14,035 nt of DNA. Source: B73-G16 sp964448445. GTDB taxonomy: Bacteria; Desulfobacterota; B13-G15. Both the position numbers and the translations under genes were made by a program. Below the pieces are notes generated by a model. It worked only from the letters and a program-made list of their open reading frames with translations. It made no database searches and was not told where the DNA came from. Below, one piece after another: positions 13,303 through 14,035 of the stretch (within the stretch, counting starts at the first letter, position 1; each line of letters begins with the position of its first letter). The DNA lies in the NCBI GenBank assembly GCA_964448445.1, contig CAYVAU010000038.1, forward strand, positions 1 to 14,035, read 5' to 3'.

Positions 13303-14035
13303 ATGGGGGGATTTCTGCCGGAGGCCTTCACCCTTGGATGCTTCCTCCTCTACCTTGTGCTTTCCATGAGGAAGAGGAGCCCCCAGCCCGGGACACTGGC
13401 AGTGGGTCTGTCCTTTCTGGGATTTGTGCTTTCCTTATGGAGCCTTGGCCAAAAGGGGGAACTCTTCAAAGGGGCTTACTGCGCAGACGGTCTGAGCCAG
13501 GTCTTCAAGGTCATGATTGCCCTCGGGCTCTTCTTGGTCTTCGGGATGGCGAGGGATAGAGAGGATGCCGAAAGGGGTTATGGGGCCGAGTTTTATGCCT
13601 TCCTGACCCTCAGTGCCTTTGGGCTCATGGTCCTCGTTAGCGCTTGCGAGCTCCTCACGCTCTTTCTGGCCCTCGAACTTTCCTCCTATTCCCTCTACCT
13701 GGCCCTCCCCTTAAGGAGGGGGATGCCTTCTCAGGCCCTTGAGGGAGGGGTCAAGTACCTGCTGTTTGGTGCAATGGCCTCCGGGATTACCCTCTATGGG
13801 ATGGGGTATCTGTATGCCCTCAGCGGATCAACGTGGCTTGAGGCCTTGATGCTTCAGGGAGGAGCCTTCGAGGGTTTGGCCTTAATCCTGGTCTTCTGCG
13901 GGCTTTTTTTTAAACTCAGCCTCTTCCCCTTCCATTTCTGGGCCCCTGATGTCTACCAGGGGGCATCCAATCCAACGGCGGCTTTCATCGCCACTGTCCC
14001 AAAGGTAGGGGCCCTGGCCGTGCTCCTGAGGTTTG
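13303..14035 (+). CDS. nuoN: Complex I membrane subunit NuoN, 3' end cut by window
   Basis: 244 codons from ATG 13303, preceded by GGAGGA (13291-13296) at good spacing; the frame is open to the window end. NuoN features are E125 in LTLFLALELSSYSLYLALP, K204 in LFFKLSLFPFHFWAPDVYQGAS and K234 in IATVPKVGAL. APDVYQGA and the VPK lysine separate NuoN from NuoL and NuoM. It is the antiporter-like subunit closest to the NuoH/J/K/A core in known complex I. The remaining half of the gene lies beyond the window. Confidence 0.95.
   Translation, partial: MGGFLPEAFTLGCFLLYLVLSMRKRSPQPGTLAVGLSFLGFVLSLWSLGQKGELFKGAYCADGLSQVFKVMIALGLFLVFGMARDREDAERGYGAEFYAFLTLSAFGLMVLVSACELLTLFLALELSSYSLYLALPLRRGMPSQALEGGVKYLLFGAMASGITLYGMGYLYALSGSTWLEALMLQGGAFEGLALILVFCGLFFKLSLFPFHFWAPDVYQGASNPTAAFIATVPKVGALAVLLRF

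Noticed and set aside
13270..13303. A terminator or operon break between nuoM and nuoN.
   Set aside because: The gap is only 11 bases, contains a clear ribosome binding site and shows no hairpin followed by T residues.

Overview
The window is a 14 kb piece of one long, tightly packed, plus-strand operon. It encodes an unusual respiratory complex I (NADH:quinone oxidoreductase family). Every gene I can support reads left to right. Most neighbours overlap by 4 to about 40 bases, which implies translational coupling. The only gap of note is 55 bases before nuoA. I see no RNA gene, insertion sequence, CRISPR array or clear terminator.

Layout. (1) Bases 1-54 form a perfect, loopless palindrome at the window edge. 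It cuts into nuoF and looks like a contig-end fold-back. (2) 29-1964 holds the electron-input module: a 5'-truncated nuoF with a C-terminal ferredoxin domain, then a short NuoG that keeps only the N-terminal iron-sulfur region and lacks the molybdopterin-type domain. (3) 1945-3574 holds two genes that are not complex I subunits: a DUF3786-family protein and a core MetE-like (cobalamin-independent methionine synthase C-domain) protein. (4) 3575-3629 is a short spacer with a possible promoter. (5) 3630-8368 is nuoA, nuoB, a fused nuoCD, nuoH, nuoI, nuoJ and nuoK. These form the Q module and the proximal membrane arm. (6) 8365-11811 holds, in place of an ordinary nuoL, an MrpD-like antiporter subunit, an 81-residue two-helix membrane protein and a second, long MrpD-like subunit with a NuoL-like C-terminal tail. 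(7) 11816-14035 is nuoM and the first 244 codons of nuoN, cut by the window end.

How it fits together (inference from family knowledge). NuoF (with NuoE probably upstream) would take electrons from NAD(P)H. They would pass through the short NuoG, NuoI and NuoB to a quinone at the NuoCD/NuoH site, driving ion pumping by four antiporter-like subunits (two MrpD-like, NuoM, NuoN) rather than the usual three. The ligand pattern of the electron-input module is irregular: NuoF lacks one of the four N3 cluster cysteines, and NuoG lacks one ferredoxin-type cysteine. The DUF3786 and MetE-like pair hints at a link to one-carbon or corrinoid metabolism, but nothing in the sequence proves a physical link to the complex.

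Organism. Base composition is fairly GC-rich by eye. Arginine is strongly biased to AGG, ATA is used freely for isoleucine, and GTG starts occur. Together with a NuoC-NuoD fusion, MrpD-like subunits and a DUF3786 protein, this suggests an anaerobic, perhaps thermophilic bacterium, possibly of the Desulfobacterota or a related lineage. That placement is tentative.
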